Shown here one piece after another: positions 27,797 through 38,736 of a DNA stretch of 64,000 nucleotides. This DNA comes from Aquipuribacter sp051216895 (GTDB lineage Bacteria > Actinomycetota > Actinomycetes > Actinomycetales > JBBAYJ01): the NCBI RefSeq assembly GCF_051216895.1, contig NZ_JBPKAO010000002.1:372001-436000 (forward strand), given 5' to 3'. The stretch's first letter is position 1. Every line of letters begins with the position of its first letter. A program made the translations under genes and the position numbers. The notes beneath the pieces were generated by a model. That model was given only the letters and a program-made list of their open reading frames with translations. It had not been told where the DNA came from and searched no databases.

Positions 27797-30370
27797 TCAG
27801 CCGAGCAGCTCCCGCTCCTGCGCCCGCAGCGAGCGGGCCGTGCTGTCGCGGTTCTCCAGCACGAGGCGTCGCAGTCCCGCCGGGGCGTCCGGGTGGGCCG
27901 CCAGCCAGGCGTCGCCGCGGCCGACGAGGTCGGCGGTGACCAGGGCCGACGGGTACGTCCCGGTGACGACCTGCTGGGCCATCTCGTTGGTCCGGGCGTG
28001 CCACTGCGGCAGCAGGGCGTCGAAGTACCGGTCCAGGAAGCGTTCGAAGAGCTCGGGCTCGGGCGACCGCGAGAACCCCGAGATGGTGGCCGCCGACACC
28101 GCGTTGGGCAGGTCGCCCGACATGATGCGCGACCAGGCCTGCTCCTTGGCCTCGACGGTCGGTCGGGCGGCGAGCGCCGCCGCGGCGGCCCGCTGGCCCG
28201 AGGCGGTGTCGTCGCGCGCCTGCTCGGCCTCGACCAGGTCTGCCGAGCGCAGCGAGGAGTCCTCGTCGGCGCTCGCGACGGCCGCGACCAGGTCCCAGCG
28301 CAGGTCGGTGTCGACCGTGAGACCGGGCAGCTCCAGCGTGCCGGACAGCAGCCCCCGGACCACCTCGACGTGCTCGGCGCTGCGCACGAAGCCGCAGAAC
28401 GCGCGCACCGCCTGCAGCTGGATGTCGCTGCCCGGCGGGGCGGCCCGCGCCAGGTCCCACAGCCCGTCGGCCACGCGCTGGGCGGTGGCGCCCCGGTTGG
28501 GGGGAGCGGTGAACAGGCGGGCGGCGCTGCTGAGCTGGCGCACCAGCGTGAGCACGACGGACGACTCCGTCTCCGCGGCCACGTTGCCCAGCACCAGGTC
28601 GACGAACTGCCCGGCGCCGGTCTCGGCGTCGCGCAGCATGTCCCACGCCGCCCCCCACACGACGCTGCGGGCCATGGACGAGCCCAGCACCGACAGGTGG
28701 TCGGTGGCGGTGGCCAGCGAGTCGGGGTCCAGACGGACCTTGGCGTAGGCCAGGTCGTCGTCGTTGAGCAGCAGCAGCGCCGGCCGTGACCGTCCGGCCA
28801 GCCCGGGGACGTCGGTGCGCTCGCCGTCCACGTCCAGCTCGACCCGGTGGGTGCGCACGAGGGCACCGTCGACGAGGTCGTAGCAACCGACCGCGAGGCG
28901 GTGGGGGCGCAGCACGGGGTGGTCGGCCGGTGCGGTCTGCACGAGCGTCACCCGGCGCATCGTGCCGTCGCCGGCCTCGTCGACCTCGGCGCCGATGGTC
29001 GTCACGCCCGAGGTCATCAGCCATCGCTGCACCCAGTCGTCCAGGTCACGGCCGCTGGCGGTCGACAGCTCGCCCAGTAGGTCGCCGAACACGGTGTTGC
29101 CCCAGGCGTGGGCCCGGAAGTACGCCCGCAGCCCCTCGAAGAACTCCTCGCGCCCGACCCAGGCCACCAGCTGCTTGAGCACGCTGGCGCCCTTGGCGTA
29201 GGTGATGCCGTCGAAGTTGACCTCGACGTCCTCCAGGTCGCGGATGTCGGCGATGACCGGGTGGGTGGTGGGCAGCTGGTCCTGGCGGTAGGCCCAGGAC
29301 TTCTCCATCGCCGAGAACGTCGTCCACGCCTGGTCCCAGCGGGTCGCCTCGGCGGTGGCCAGCGTGGACGCGAACTCGGCGAACGACTCGTTCAACCACA
29401 GGTCGTCCCACCACCGCATCGTCACCAGGTCGCCGAACCACATGTGGGCCAGCTCGTGGAGCACCGTGACCGCGCGCCGCTCGTGGAACGCCTCCGGGGT
29501 CTTGGACCGGAACACGTAGGTCTCGGTGAACGTCACGCAGCCGGCGTTCTCCATCGCCCCGGCGTTGAACTCCGGCACGAACAGCTGGTCGTACTTCTCG
29601 AACGGGTAGGCCTGGTCGAAGCTCGCCTCGTAGAAGGCGAAGCCACGTCGGGTGATGTCGAGGATCTCCCCGGCGTCCAGGTACGGCGCGAGGGAGGCGC
29701 GGCAGAACACCCCCAGCGGGACGGTGCGGCCGTCACGGCTGACCAGCTCGTCGCGGACCACGTGGTACGGCCCCGCGACCAGGGCGGTGACGTAGGACGA
29801 CAACCGGGGGGTCGGGGCGAAGCGCCAGGTGGCGCTGCCGTCCCGGCCCGGCTCCGGCTGCGGCGTGGGTGACACCGACGTGACCTGCCAGTGCGCCGGG
29901 GCGGTCACCGTGAAGGCGAACGTGGCCTTGAGGTCGGGCTGCTCCAGGACGGCCAGCACCCGGCGGGAGTCGGCCACCTCGAACTGCGTGTAGAGGTAGA
30001 CCTCGCCGTCGACCGGGTCGACGAAGCGGTGCAGCCCCTCGCCGGTGTTCATGTACGGGCAGCGGGCCCGGACGGTGACCTCGACGTCGCCGGCGGGCAG
30101 GTCGTGCAGCCACAGCCGGGAGTCGTGGTGGACGTGCGCCGGGTCCAACCGGTAGGTGCGCCCGCCTGCCCGGACCTCGACCTCCTCGACGTGCTCGGCG
30201 ATCAGGTCGAGCCAGGTCGAGCCGGGCTCGCGCAGCCGGAAGCGGGCCACGGTCCGCGACACGAACCACTCCTGGCCCGTGGTCAGGTCGAGGTCGACGT
30301 CGTAGCTCTGGGACTCGACGAGAGCGGCGCGGGCCTGCGCCTCGTCGCGCGTGAGGTTGGTTCCGGGCAC
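27797..30370 (-). CDS. pepN: Aminopeptidase N (M1 zinc metallopeptidase)
   Basis: About 857 residues, the length of actinobacterial PepN. The exopeptidase motif GAMENAG is near residue 268, zinc site HELAHMWFGD at 305-314 (His305, Glu306, His309) and the third ligand Glu in WLNESFAEF near 328. The C-terminal ERAP1-like helical domain follows. Cytoplasmic; cleaves N-terminal residues of peptides. The GTG start is six bases after a CAGGAT -10-like box. Divergent from the DsbA-like gene with 70 bases between. Confidence 0.96.
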   Translation of the reverse strand: MPGTNLTRDEAQARAALVESQSYDVDLDLTTGQEWFVSRTVARFRLREPGSTWLDLIAEHVEEVEVRAGGRTYRLDPAHVHHDSRLWLHDLPAGDVEVTVRARCPYMNTGEGLHRFVDPVDGEVYLYTQFEVADSRRVLAVLEQPDLKATFAFTVTAPAHWQVTSVSPTPQPEPGRDGSATWRFAPTPRLSSYVTALVAGPYHVVRDELVSRDGRTVPLGVFCRASLAPYLDAGEILDITRRGFAFYEASFDQAYPFEKYDQLFVPEFNAGAMENAGCVTFTETYVFRSKTPEAFHERRAVTVLHELAHMWFGDLVTMRWWDDLWLNESFAEFASTLATAEATRWDQAWTTFSAMEKSWAYRQDQLPTTHPVIADIRDLEDVEVNFDGITYAKGASVLKQLVAWVGREEFFEGLRAYFRAHAWGNTVFGDLLGELSTASGRDLDDWVQRWLMTSGVTTIGAEVDEAGDGTMRRVTLVQTAPADHPVLRPHRLAVGCYDLVDGALVRTHRVELDVDGERTDVPGLAGRSRPALLLLNDDDLAYAKVRLDPDSLATATDHLSVLGSSMARSVVWGAAWDMLRDAETGAGQFVDLVLGNVAAETESSVVLTLVRQLSSAARLFTAPPNRGATAQRVADGLWDLARAAPPGSDIQLQAVRAFCGFVRSAEHVEVVRGLLSGTLELPGLTVDTDLRWDLVAAVASADEDSSLRSADLVEAEQARDDTASGQRAAAAALAARPTVEAKEQAWSRIMSGDLPNAVSAATISGFSRSPEPELFERFLDRYFDALLPQWHARTNEMAQQVVTGTYPSALVTADLVGRGDAWLAAHPDAPAGLRRLVLENRDSTARSLRAQERELLG

Positions 30371-30440
30371 GGGCGAATCCTGTCACGTGCACGCGGCCCG
30401 GGACGGAATTCCCCCGGCGACCACGCGGTTGGCACCGACC

Positions 30441-31109
30441 GTGACGACCACCGAGGACACGACCGACCGAACGACCGACCCGACCGCTGCCGGCACGGCC
30501 CCCGCGAAGGCGGCCGTGGCCGACTTCTGGTTCGACCCGATCTGCCCGTGGGCGTGGATGACCTCGCGCTGGATGGACGAGGTCGAGAAGGTCCGCGACG
30601 TCACGGTGCGGTGGCACGTGATGAGCCTCGCCGTGCTCAACGAGGGCAACGACGTGGCCGAGGACTACCGCCAGATGATGACCCGGGCGTGGGGCCCGGT
30701 GCGGGTGGTCGTCGCCGCGCAGCAGGCCCACGGCGACGAGGTCGTCAAGAAGCTGTACGACGCCATCGGCACGCGGATCCACCCCGGCGGGCGCAAGGAC
30801 TGGGACACGGTCGTCGTCGAGGCGCTGGCCGAGGTCGGCCTGCCCGCCGCGCTGGCCGACGCCGCCGAGGGCAACGAGCACGACGAGGCCCTGCGCGAGA
30901 GCCACGCCGCCGGGATCGGGCTGGTCGGCGAGGACGTCGGCACCCCGGTCGTGGCGTTCGACGGCACCGCGTTCTTCGGTCCCGTCGTCACCCCGGCCCC
31001 CCGGGGCGAGGCCGCCGGCCGGCTGTGGGACGGGGCCCTGCTGGTGGCGGGAACCCCCGGCTTCTACGAGCTCAAGCGCAGCCGGTCGCAGGGCCCGGTC
31101 TTCGACTGA
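30441..31109 (+). CDS. DsbA-family, mycothiol-dependent nitroreductase-like protein with CPWA active site
   Basis: About 222 residues. Close in sequence to Mycobacterium Rv2466c, a mycothiol-dependent reductase of the DsbA superfamily: ADFWFDPICPWAW, VRWHVMSLAVLNEGND, EDVGTPVVAFDGTAFFGP and FYELKRSRS. Rv2466c has CPWC; here the second Cys is Ala (Cys35, Ala38), so it is a monothiol form expected to use mycothiol to resolve its mixed disulfide. A Thr-rich N-terminus of about 25 residues precedes the fold. Start GTG 30441 is chosen as the closest to the conserved region; an upstream start would overlap the pepN promoter. Confidence 0.88.
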   Translation: MTTTEDTTDRTTDPTAAGTAPAKAAVADFWFDPICPWAWMTSRWMDEVEKVRDVTVRWHVMSLAVLNEGNDVAEDYRQMMTRAWGPVRVVVAAQQAHGDEVVKKLYDAIGTRIHPGGRKDWDTVVVEALAEVGLPAALADAAEGNEHDEALRESHAAGIGLVGEDVGTPVVAFDGTAFFGPVVTPAPRGEAAGRLWDGALLVAGTPGFYELKRSRSQGPVFD

Positions 31110-31142
31110 GGGCCGCTCGCGGCCGTCGCACCACGGTGCCGG

Positions 31143-31937
31143 TCACACCACGATGACGGCGCGCCCCGGGGCGGGCGTGCCGTCGGACCACACGGCCGGA
31201 AGGCCCGCTCCGAGCACCCGGGCCTGCCCGTAGGCGTGGCGCAGGGCGGAGCAGGCCGCGGCCAGGGCGTCCAGGGCGTCGTCGACCGGGACCCGGTCCC
31301 GGGCCGACGTCCCGACCGGTACCGCGGCCAGCGCCGCCACCACGTCGAGGCCGGGGAGGGTGCGCTGCAGCAGCCCGATGCGCTGGGCCGCGCCCGGGGC
31401 GGACCGCTTGGCGGCGGCCGGCGGCAGCCGGAAGTGCTCCGCCATGACCGCGAACGAGGTCTCCGGGTGCACCTCGACCACGCGCCCGCCCGCCGGGCCG
31501 AGCGCCCGGACGGCGTCCTCGACCTCGAGGACCTTGGCCGCGATCATCCAGGACTGCGTCGAGACACCCCCACCGCCGGCGGCCCGGGACGCCGCGTCGG
31601 CGCTCGGTCGCACCGCCGGGGCGAGCGCGCGGCCGGGCTCCAGGTGCGCCCGGGCCACCCGGAAGGCCGCGGCGGGTGCGGTCGCGAAGATGCTCCCGGC
31701 GCTGCGACCGAGCAGCCGTCGGGCCTCGGCCTCGGCCGGACGGGGACCGTGCTCGAGGAGCCCGACGGGGATGTCGACCCCGAGGCCCACGACGTCGGGC
31801 TCCCCGACCACGGCCAGGACCTCGCTCGCGAGGCCCACCGACCAGGTCGTGGTGGGGGGTCGGTCGCCGTCCGGGTCCAGGCTCAGCGCCGCCGACAACC
31901 ACCGTTCGCGCACCCCGTCGACCCCGATGACCCGCAC
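31143..31937 (-). CDS. DUF429 family protein
   Basis: About 264 residues with a start VRVIGVDGVRERWLSAAL, the phrase VGLGVDIPVGLL, a helix AEAEARRLLG, and VVEVHPETSFAVM, all typical of DUF429, a family with an RNase-H-like fold and unknown function. Start GTG 31937 is set by a CATTGT -10 seven bases upstream that is shared, in reverse, with rpiB. Only 18 bases separate the two start codons. Confidence 0.85.
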   Translation of the reverse strand: MRVIGVDGVRERWLSAALSLDPDGDRPPTTTWSVGLASEVLAVVGEPDVVGLGVDIPVGLLEHGPRPAEAEARRLLGRSAGSIFATAPAAAFRVARAHLEPGRALAPAVRPSADAASRAAGGGGVSTQSWMIAAKVLEVEDAVRALGPAGGRVVEVHPETSFAVMAEHFRLPPAAAKRSAPGAAQRIGLLQRTLPGLDVVAALAAVPVGTSARDRVPVDDALDALAAACSALRHAYGQARVLGAGLPAVWSDGTPAPGRAVIVV

Positions 31938-31943
31938 ATCGGC

Positions 31944-31950
31944 CACAATG
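31944..31950. promoter_or_regulatory. Shared bidirectional -10 between DUF429 gene and rpiB
   Basis: Plus strand CACAAT (31944-31949) then 6 bases and GTG 31956; minus strand CATTGT (31950-31945) then 7 bases and GTG 31937. Each has A at position 2 and T at position 6 of the -10. The whole intergenic gap is 18 bases, so both -35 regions must lie inside the opposite coding sequences. Confidence 0.55.
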
Positions 31951-31955
31951 CCACC

Positions 31956-32432
31956 GTGCGCGTCCACATCGGTTCCGACCACGCAGGCTTCGAGCTCAAG
32001 ACCCACCTCGTCACGACCCTGGCCGCCGACGGCCACGAGGTCGTCGACCACGGTCCGGCCGAGCTCGACCCGCTCGACGACTACCCGGCGTTCTGCCTGC
32101 GGGCCGCCCTGGCCGTGGTCGGTGACCCCGGCAGCCTCGGCGTGGTCGTGGGCGGCTCCGGCAACGGCGAGCAGATCGCCGCGAACAAGGTGCCCGGGGT
32201 CCGGGCCGTCCTGGCCTGGAGCGAGGACACGGCCCGGCTGGGGCGGCAGCACAACGACGCCAACGTCATCTCGGTGGGCGGTCGGATGCACGAGGTCGAG
32301 GTGTCCACCGGCTTCGTCCGGACGTTCCTGGCCGAGCCGTTCAGCGGGGACGAGCGGCACCAGCGCCGGATCGACCAGCTGACCCGCTGGGAGTCCGACG
32401 GCGAGCTGCCGCCGCTGCCCGACGGCAGCTGA
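31956..32432 (+). CDS. rpiB: Ribose-5-phosphate isomerase B
   Basis: RpiB/LacAB family, about 158 residues, interconverting ribulose- and ribose-5-phosphate in the pentose phosphate pathway. VHIGSDHAGFELK at the N-terminus and the anion-hole segment VVVGGSGNGEQIAANKVPG identify it. As in Mycobacterium RpiB, the active-site Cys of the E. coli enzyme is missing and the Glu of NGEQ is the presumed base. GRMHEVEVSTGFVRTFL is near the end. Its TGATG overlaps the Nei-type glycosylase start by one base. Confidence 0.95.
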   Translation: MRVHIGSDHAGFELKTHLVTTLAADGHEVVDHGPAELDPLDDYPAFCLRAALAVVGDPGSLGVVVGGSGNGEQIAANKVPGVRAVLAWSEDTARLGRQHNDANVISVGGRMHEVEVSTGFVRTFLAEPFSGDERHQRRIDQLTRWESDGELPPLPDGS

Positions 32433-33259
32433 TGCCGGAGGGCCACACCGTCCACCGGCACGCCCGACAGCTGGCCGGGTTGTTCGCCGGCGACCCGGTC
32501 CGGCTCGACAGCCCCCAGGGCCGCTTCAGCGCCGGCGCCGCGGCGCTGGACGGCGTGGGGCTGGCGGGCACCGAGGCCTGGGGCAAGCACCTGCTGCTGC
32601 GGTTCGACGCCCCGCCGGGGTCGGACCGGTGGCTGCACGTGCACCTGGGGCTGTTCGGCACATGGGCGTTGGGCCACGGCCGCCCGCCGGAGCCCCGTGG
32701 GGCGCTGCGGCTGCGGCTGGTCGGCCCCGACCGTGGTGAGGACGGACCGGCGTGGGCGGAGCTGCGGGGGCCGACGGCGTGCGAGCTGCTCGACGACACC
32801 GGCCGGGCGGGGCTGCTGGCCCGGCTCGGACCCGACCCGTTGCGCGACGACGCGGTCCCGGACGACGCGTGGGCCCGGATCAGCCGGTCCAGGCAGAGCA
32901 TCGCCGCGCTGCTGATGGACCAGAAGGTCGTCGCCGGCATCGGCAACGTCTACCGTGCCGAGGCGCTGTTCAGGGCCAGGCTGTCCCCCCGCACGCCCGG
33001 CAGGGCCGTGGCCCACGAGCAGTGGCAGGCCGTGTGGGACGACCTCGCGGTGCTGATGCGCGCGGGGGTGCGGTCCGGGCGCATCGTCACCACCGAGCGC
33101 GAGGACCGGGCTCGCCGCTCCGGCGCGGCCCGGCGCGAGGACGCCTACTACGTCTACCGCCGGCACGGCCGGCCGTGCCGGCTGTGCGGGACGACGGTCG
33201 AGGTCGCCGAGCTCGTCGGGCGACGGCTGTACTGGTGCCCCGGCTGCCAGCCGGGCTGA
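32432..33259 (+). CDS. Fpg/Nei family DNA glycosylase (Nei2-like)
   Basis: About 275 residues. Begins MPEGHTVHRHARQL: Pro2 is the Schiff-base nucleophile and Glu3 the acid, and the PEGH(T) form marks the Nei branch over MutM. The helix-two-turn-helix is seen as MDQKVVAGIGNVYRAEALF, and the C-terminal zinc finger has CRLCGTTVEVAELVGRRLYWCPGCQ. It removes oxidised bases. Translationally coupled to rpiB. Confidence 0.94.
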   Translation: MPEGHTVHRHARQLAGLFAGDPVRLDSPQGRFSAGAAALDGVGLAGTEAWGKHLLLRFDAPPGSDRWLHVHLGLFGTWALGHGRPPEPRGALRLRLVGPDRGEDGPAWAELRGPTACELLDDTGRAGLLARLGPDPLRDDAVPDDAWARISRSRQSIAALLMDQKVVAGIGNVYRAEALFRARLSPRTPGRAVAHEQWQAVWDDLAVLMRAGVRSGRIVTTEREDRARRSGAARREDAYYVYRRHGRPCRLCGTTVEVAELVGRRLYWCPGCQPG

Positions 33260-33372
33260 CCCGACGCGACCGCCCGGCCCCCGGGAGGTCCTGCGACGGG
33301 GCGTGACCCACGATCGTGACCGGCGTTGCTCCGACCGTGGCGACGGTGTAGCTGCGCCGGGTGCACGCCCCC

Positions 33373-33378
33373 TACGCT
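33373..33378 (+). promoter_or_regulatory. -10 element, leaderless layout (PP2C gene)
   Basis: TACGCT, 8 bases, then ATG 33387. A 10-base palindrome CACGATCGTG lies at 33309-33318. Confidence 0.5.
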
Positions 33379-33386
33379 CAGCCCTC

Positions 33387-34499
33387 ATGGTGCGCTCCCG
33401 CTACGCGACGGTGCGTGGCTGGATGGGCGGCTGGCCGCGCAACCAGCCCGCGGTCCTCGTCGTGTTCGTCGCCGCGGCGCTGGTGTTCGCCCTGGCGAGC
33501 GGCATGCACGCCCGCTGGGTCCCGGCGGCGTCGGCCGTGCTGCTGATCCTGCTGGCCGCGTACTTCATGCAGCTGCGGTACCTGCTCTCCTACTACCTCG
33601 TGCTGATCGGCTCCGTGGTCGTGTCGGCCGTCATCCGGGACGACGAGATCGCGCCCGGGGTCGTCATCGTGCTGATCCTGACGGCCGCCCTGCTGGCGTT
33701 CTTCGTCCGCACCCGCGAGGTCCTCGGCGTCCAGGGCAACACCGGGCAGGACATGCTCGTCGACCTGCGCGACCGGTTGCGCGCCCAGTCGCTGCCCGCC
33801 CGGATGCCCGACGGGGTCCGGATGGAGGTGGCCCAGCGCTCGGCCAACGGCGAGGGCTTCTCGGGTGACTTCGTCCTGGCGTCGGTGCGCGAGCAGGCTC
33901 ACGTGGCCCAGCCGGTCGGGGGGCGGACCACGGACTGGCCGGGAGCCCTCGAGGTCGCCGTCGTGGACGTGTCCGGCAAGGGCCAGGCCGCCGGGACCCG
34001 GGCCCTGCTGCTGTCCGGCGGGCTCAGCGGGCTGATGTCCGGGTCGCGGGTGGAGGAGTTCCTGCCGGCCGCCAACGCCTACCTGCTGCGTCAGGAGTGG
34101 GCCGAGGGGTTCGCGACGGCGGTGCACCTGGTCCTGGACCCCTGCACGGGTGCCTTCGCCGTGCGCAGCGCCGGGCACCCGCCGCCCGTGCAGCACCAGG
34201 CCGGTTCCGGCAGCTGGCGGGTGCTGTCGACCAGCCCGGAACCGGCGCTGGGTCTGATGGTGAACGGGACCTACGCCGAGGTGCGCGGCCGGCTGGGGCG
34301 CGGCGACGCCCTCGTGGTCTACACCGACGGGGTCGTCGAGGCGCGGGGCCGCGACCTGAGCTACGGGGTCGACCGGTTGACCGGGCAGCTCGCCCGGCAC
34401 GTCCGCCAGGGGTACCGGGGTGCGGCCGCGGCCGGGGTCGACGCGCCGCGCGGCAACGGGGACGACGACCGTACGGTTGTCGTGGTCTGGCGCGAGTGA
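33387..34499 (+). CDS. Membrane PP2C/SpoIIE-type serine phosphatase
   Basis: About 370 residues. Four hydrophobic helices fill residues 15-115 (AVLVVFVAAALVFALASG, VPAASAVLLILLAAYF, LLSYYLVLIGSVVVSAVI, VVIVLILTAALLAFFV). The cytoplasmic PP2C SIGMA-type domain follows, with metal-ligand motifs VAVVDVSGKGQAAG and LVVYTDGVVEARG and a C-terminal DDRTVVVVW. Members usually dephosphorylate anti-sigma-factor antagonists or take part in general stress control. A stress-sigma promoter for katE lies just downstream, but no link is proven. Confidence 0.92.
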   Translation: MVRSRYATVRGWMGGWPRNQPAVLVVFVAAALVFALASGMHARWVPAASAVLLILLAAYFMQLRYLLSYYLVLIGSVVVSAVIRDDEIAPGVVIVLILTAALLAFFVRTREVLGVQGNTGQDMLVDLRDRLRAQSLPARMPDGVRMEVAQRSANGEGFSGDFVLASVREQAHVAQPVGGRTTDWPGALEVAVVDVSGKGQAAGTRALLLSGGLSGLMSGSRVEEFLPAANAYLLRQEWAEGFATAVHLVLDPCTGAFAVRSAGHPPPVQHQAGSGSWRVLSTSPEPALGLMVNGTYAEVRGRLGRGDALVVYTDGVVEARGRDLSYGVDRLTGQLARHVRQGYRGAAAAGVDAPRGNGDDDRTVVVVWRE

Positions 34500-34513
34500 A
34501 CCGAGGAGGGTCC

Positions 34514-34687
34514 ATGGCACGCAAGGACAAGGTCGGGTTCTGGTACCGGGTGCGGTGGAACGTGCAGTACGCCCTGCTGTCGGTGGCCGGGCCCGCCCAC
34601 CTGGACGAGAGCCAGGACCCCCGCACCCGGATGCGGGCCGAGCGCGCGGCGCGGGAGCGTCGGGCCGCGGAGGGCGAGGACCGCTGA
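34514..34687 (+). CDS. Small conserved hypothetical protein (57 residues)
   Basis: Starts at ATG 34514 after a strong GAGGAGGG, 14 bases past the PP2C stop. Sequence MARKDKVGFWYRVRWNVQYALLSVAGPAHL, then a charged Arg/Glu-rich helix. Similar short proteins are common in actinobacteria; no function known. The middle is mildly hydrophobic and may touch the membrane. Confidence 0.75.
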   Translation: MARKDKVGFWYRVRWNVQYALLSVAGPAHLDESQDPRTRMRAERAARERRAAEGEDR

Positions 34688-34721
34688 CGCGCGGCGGGTC
34701 GCAGCGGTGGCGGGGCCGGCC

Positions 34722-34746
34722 GTTTGTCGCGTCCGCCCGGGGGTAA
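34722..34746 (+). promoter_or_regulatory. General-stress sigma (SigB/SigF-type) promoter of katE
   Basis: GTTT, 15 bases, GGGTAA: a full match to the actinobacterial SigB/SigF consensus (GTTT N14-16 GGGTA). GGGTAA ends 9 bases before the catalase ATG. Confidence 0.7.
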
Positions 34747-34755
34747 GCCCCAGGC

Positions 34756-37026
<2,271 letters not shown>

Positions 37027-37066
37027 GCGGTCGCACCACCCGGATCTCGCGGGCCCGGGTCGGCGC

Positions 37067-37090
37067 GGGCGGGGACTGCGGTCCCCGCCC
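37067..37090. terminator. Bidirectional terminator hairpin between katE and GGDEF genes
   Basis: Perfect 10-bp stem GGGCGGGGAC / GTCCCCGCCC with loop TGCG, in the 109-base gap between convergent genes. No T-run. Confidence 0.65.
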
Positions 37091-37135
37091 GGCGCCGGCC
37101 CGGGCCGTCCGGGCCCGGGCCCGCTGCCCTTCGCG

Positions 37136-38416
37136 TCAGCGGCCGAAGACCCCGACCTGCCCCCGGCCGTCGGACTTCGCGCGGTAGACGGCGGCGTCCG
37201 CCGAGCGCAGCAGCGCGTCCGGCTCGACGGGCGGGGAGACCGCCACACCGATGCTGGCCGAGATGAGCAGGCGGTGCCCGTCGACCTCCAGCGGCTGGCG
37301 CACCGCGGCCAGGAGCCGTCCGGCGATGGCGTCGGCCGTGACCGCGTCGGTGTCGGGGAGCAGCGCGACGAACTCGTCGCCGCCGAAGCGCGCGACGGTG
37401 TCGTCGTCGCGGAGGACGCTCGCCAGGCGCGTGGCGGCCTCCACGAGCACGCGGTCGCCCAGCAGGTGCCCGGCCCCGTCGTTGACGTCCTTGAAGTGGT
37501 CGAGGTCGACGAACAGCAGGGCGAGCGGTGTCCGGTCCCGCCGGGACGCCGCCACCGCCTGCTCGAGCCGGTCGGTGAGCAGGGCCCGGTTCGGCAGCCC
37601 GGTCAGCGGGTCGTGCGTGGCCTCGACCTCGAGCATCTCGATGAACCTCGCCTCGGTGGCCCGCTGCTCGGTGACGTCGGTGTTGACCGCCAGCACGCCC
37701 TTGGGGCTGCCGTCCGGGTTCCGGAGCAGCGTCCACCGCGACTGCACGAGCCGCGCCGAGGAGGTCCTGCCGGTGCAGCGGAGCTCGCCGCTCCACTCAC
37801 CCCGCTCGCGCACGACCGCCATGGCGGCGGCGATCTGGTCGCGGTCCCGTGTGATGAGCTCGTCCACCCGACGGCCCACGGCCTCCTGCGCCGACCACCC
37901 GTAGACGAGCTCCGCCCCGTGGTTCCAGTACACGGCGCGACCGTCGAGGTCCTCCACGAAGATGGCGTCCGTGGCCAGGTCCAGCAGCTGGGCCTGCTCC
38001 TGGATCCGCACCTGGGCCTGCTTGAGCTCCTCGATGTCGGTGCAGGTCCCGAACCAGGAGACGACGTCCCCGGCCGCGTCACGCAGCGGCGTGGCCCGGC
38101 CCAGCATCCAGTGGTAGGTCCCGTCGGCCCGACGGAGCCGGTACTCGATCTCGTACGGCTGCTCCGTCGACGTGGCCCGCTGCCAGCGCGCCGCGGCCCG
38201 CTCGCGGTCCTCGGGGTGGAACGGGGGGTTCCACCCGTGCCCGAGGCTCTCCTGGACCGTCAACCCCGTGAAGTCGCACCACTTGCGGTTGAAGTAGGTG
38301 TGCCAGCCGTCCGGGCGCGCGATCCAGACGATCTGCGGCATCGTCTCGACCACGAGCCGGAACGCGGAGTCGGTGGCAGCGCCCGCGTCCCGCACGCTGC
38401 TCGGGAGCTCGGACAC
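37136..38416 (-). CDS. PAS-PAS-GGDEF diguanylate cyclase
   Basis: About 426 residues. Two PAS/PAC modules (about 17-140 and 145-260; WHTYFNRKWCDFTGL, YEIEYRLRRADGTYHWMLGRATP, then LDLATDAIFVEDLDGRAVYWN) precede a GGDEF domain with DPLTGLPNRALLTDRLEQ and an intact GGDEF catalytic loop near residue 343. No EAL domain, so it is predicted to make c-di-GMP. Start GTG 38416 has AGGAGG at good spacing. An alternative in-frame GTG 38476 would be leaderless after TAGGGT and add 20 residues. Confidence 0.92.
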   Translation of the reverse strand: MSELPSSVRDAGAATDSAFRLVVETMPQIVWIARPDGWHTYFNRKWCDFTGLTVQESLGHGWNPPFHPEDRERAAARWQRATSTEQPYEIEYRLRRADGTYHWMLGRATPLRDAAGDVVSWFGTCTDIEELKQAQVRIQEQAQLLDLATDAIFVEDLDGRAVYWNHGAELVYGWSAQEAVGRRVDELITRDRDQIAAAMAVVRERGEWSGELRCTGRTSSARLVQSRWTLLRNPDGSPKGVLAVNTDVTEQRATEARFIEMLEVEATHDPLTGLPNRALLTDRLEQAVAASRRDRTPLALLFVDLDHFKDVNDGAGHLLGDRVLVEAATRLASVLRDDDTVARFGGDEFVALLPDTDAVTADAIAGRLLAAVRQPLEVDGHRLLISASIGVAVSPPVEPDALLRSADAAVYRAKSDGRGQVGVFGR

Positions 38417-38476
38417 GCACGACCTCCTGCAGGCCTGGTCGACCGGGAGCGGCCGGGGCCCGGTGCCCACGACCAC

Positions 38477-38490
38477 GGGGTCCGACCCTA
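38477..38490 (-). promoter_or_regulatory. -10 and overlapping palindrome upstream of GGDEF gene
   Basis: On the minus strand TAGGGT (38490-38485) lies 8 bases before GTG 38476. The plus strand reads GGGTCCGACCC, a palindrome around a central C overlapping the -10, a possible operator. Confidence 0.4.
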
Positions 38491-38736
38491 GGCGACGGTC
38501 GGCTCCCGGGGGTGTGCTTCGGCGGCGGCACACCCGCCACGACGTCACGTCACCCAGGTCACCTCGCCTCCGGACGGGCGATCATGCCGGAGCTCAGCGA
38601 CGTCTACGCGCGGAGCGACCCGGCCCGCCGCAGCGCGGCGGCCAGCGACCCACCCACCGCGGGGGTCGCGGGGAACACGTTCTCGGTGCCGCACCGGTCC
38701 GGGGACAGGGTGCGCACCCGACGGGCCCCGCCCACC
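38491..38736. other. Non-coding stretch between GGDEF and SulP genes
   Basis: No coding frame with convincing start, codon pattern or homology on either strand. Open frames here continue antisense into the SulP gene and look like GC-driven shadows. No clear hairpin. Confidence 0.5.
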
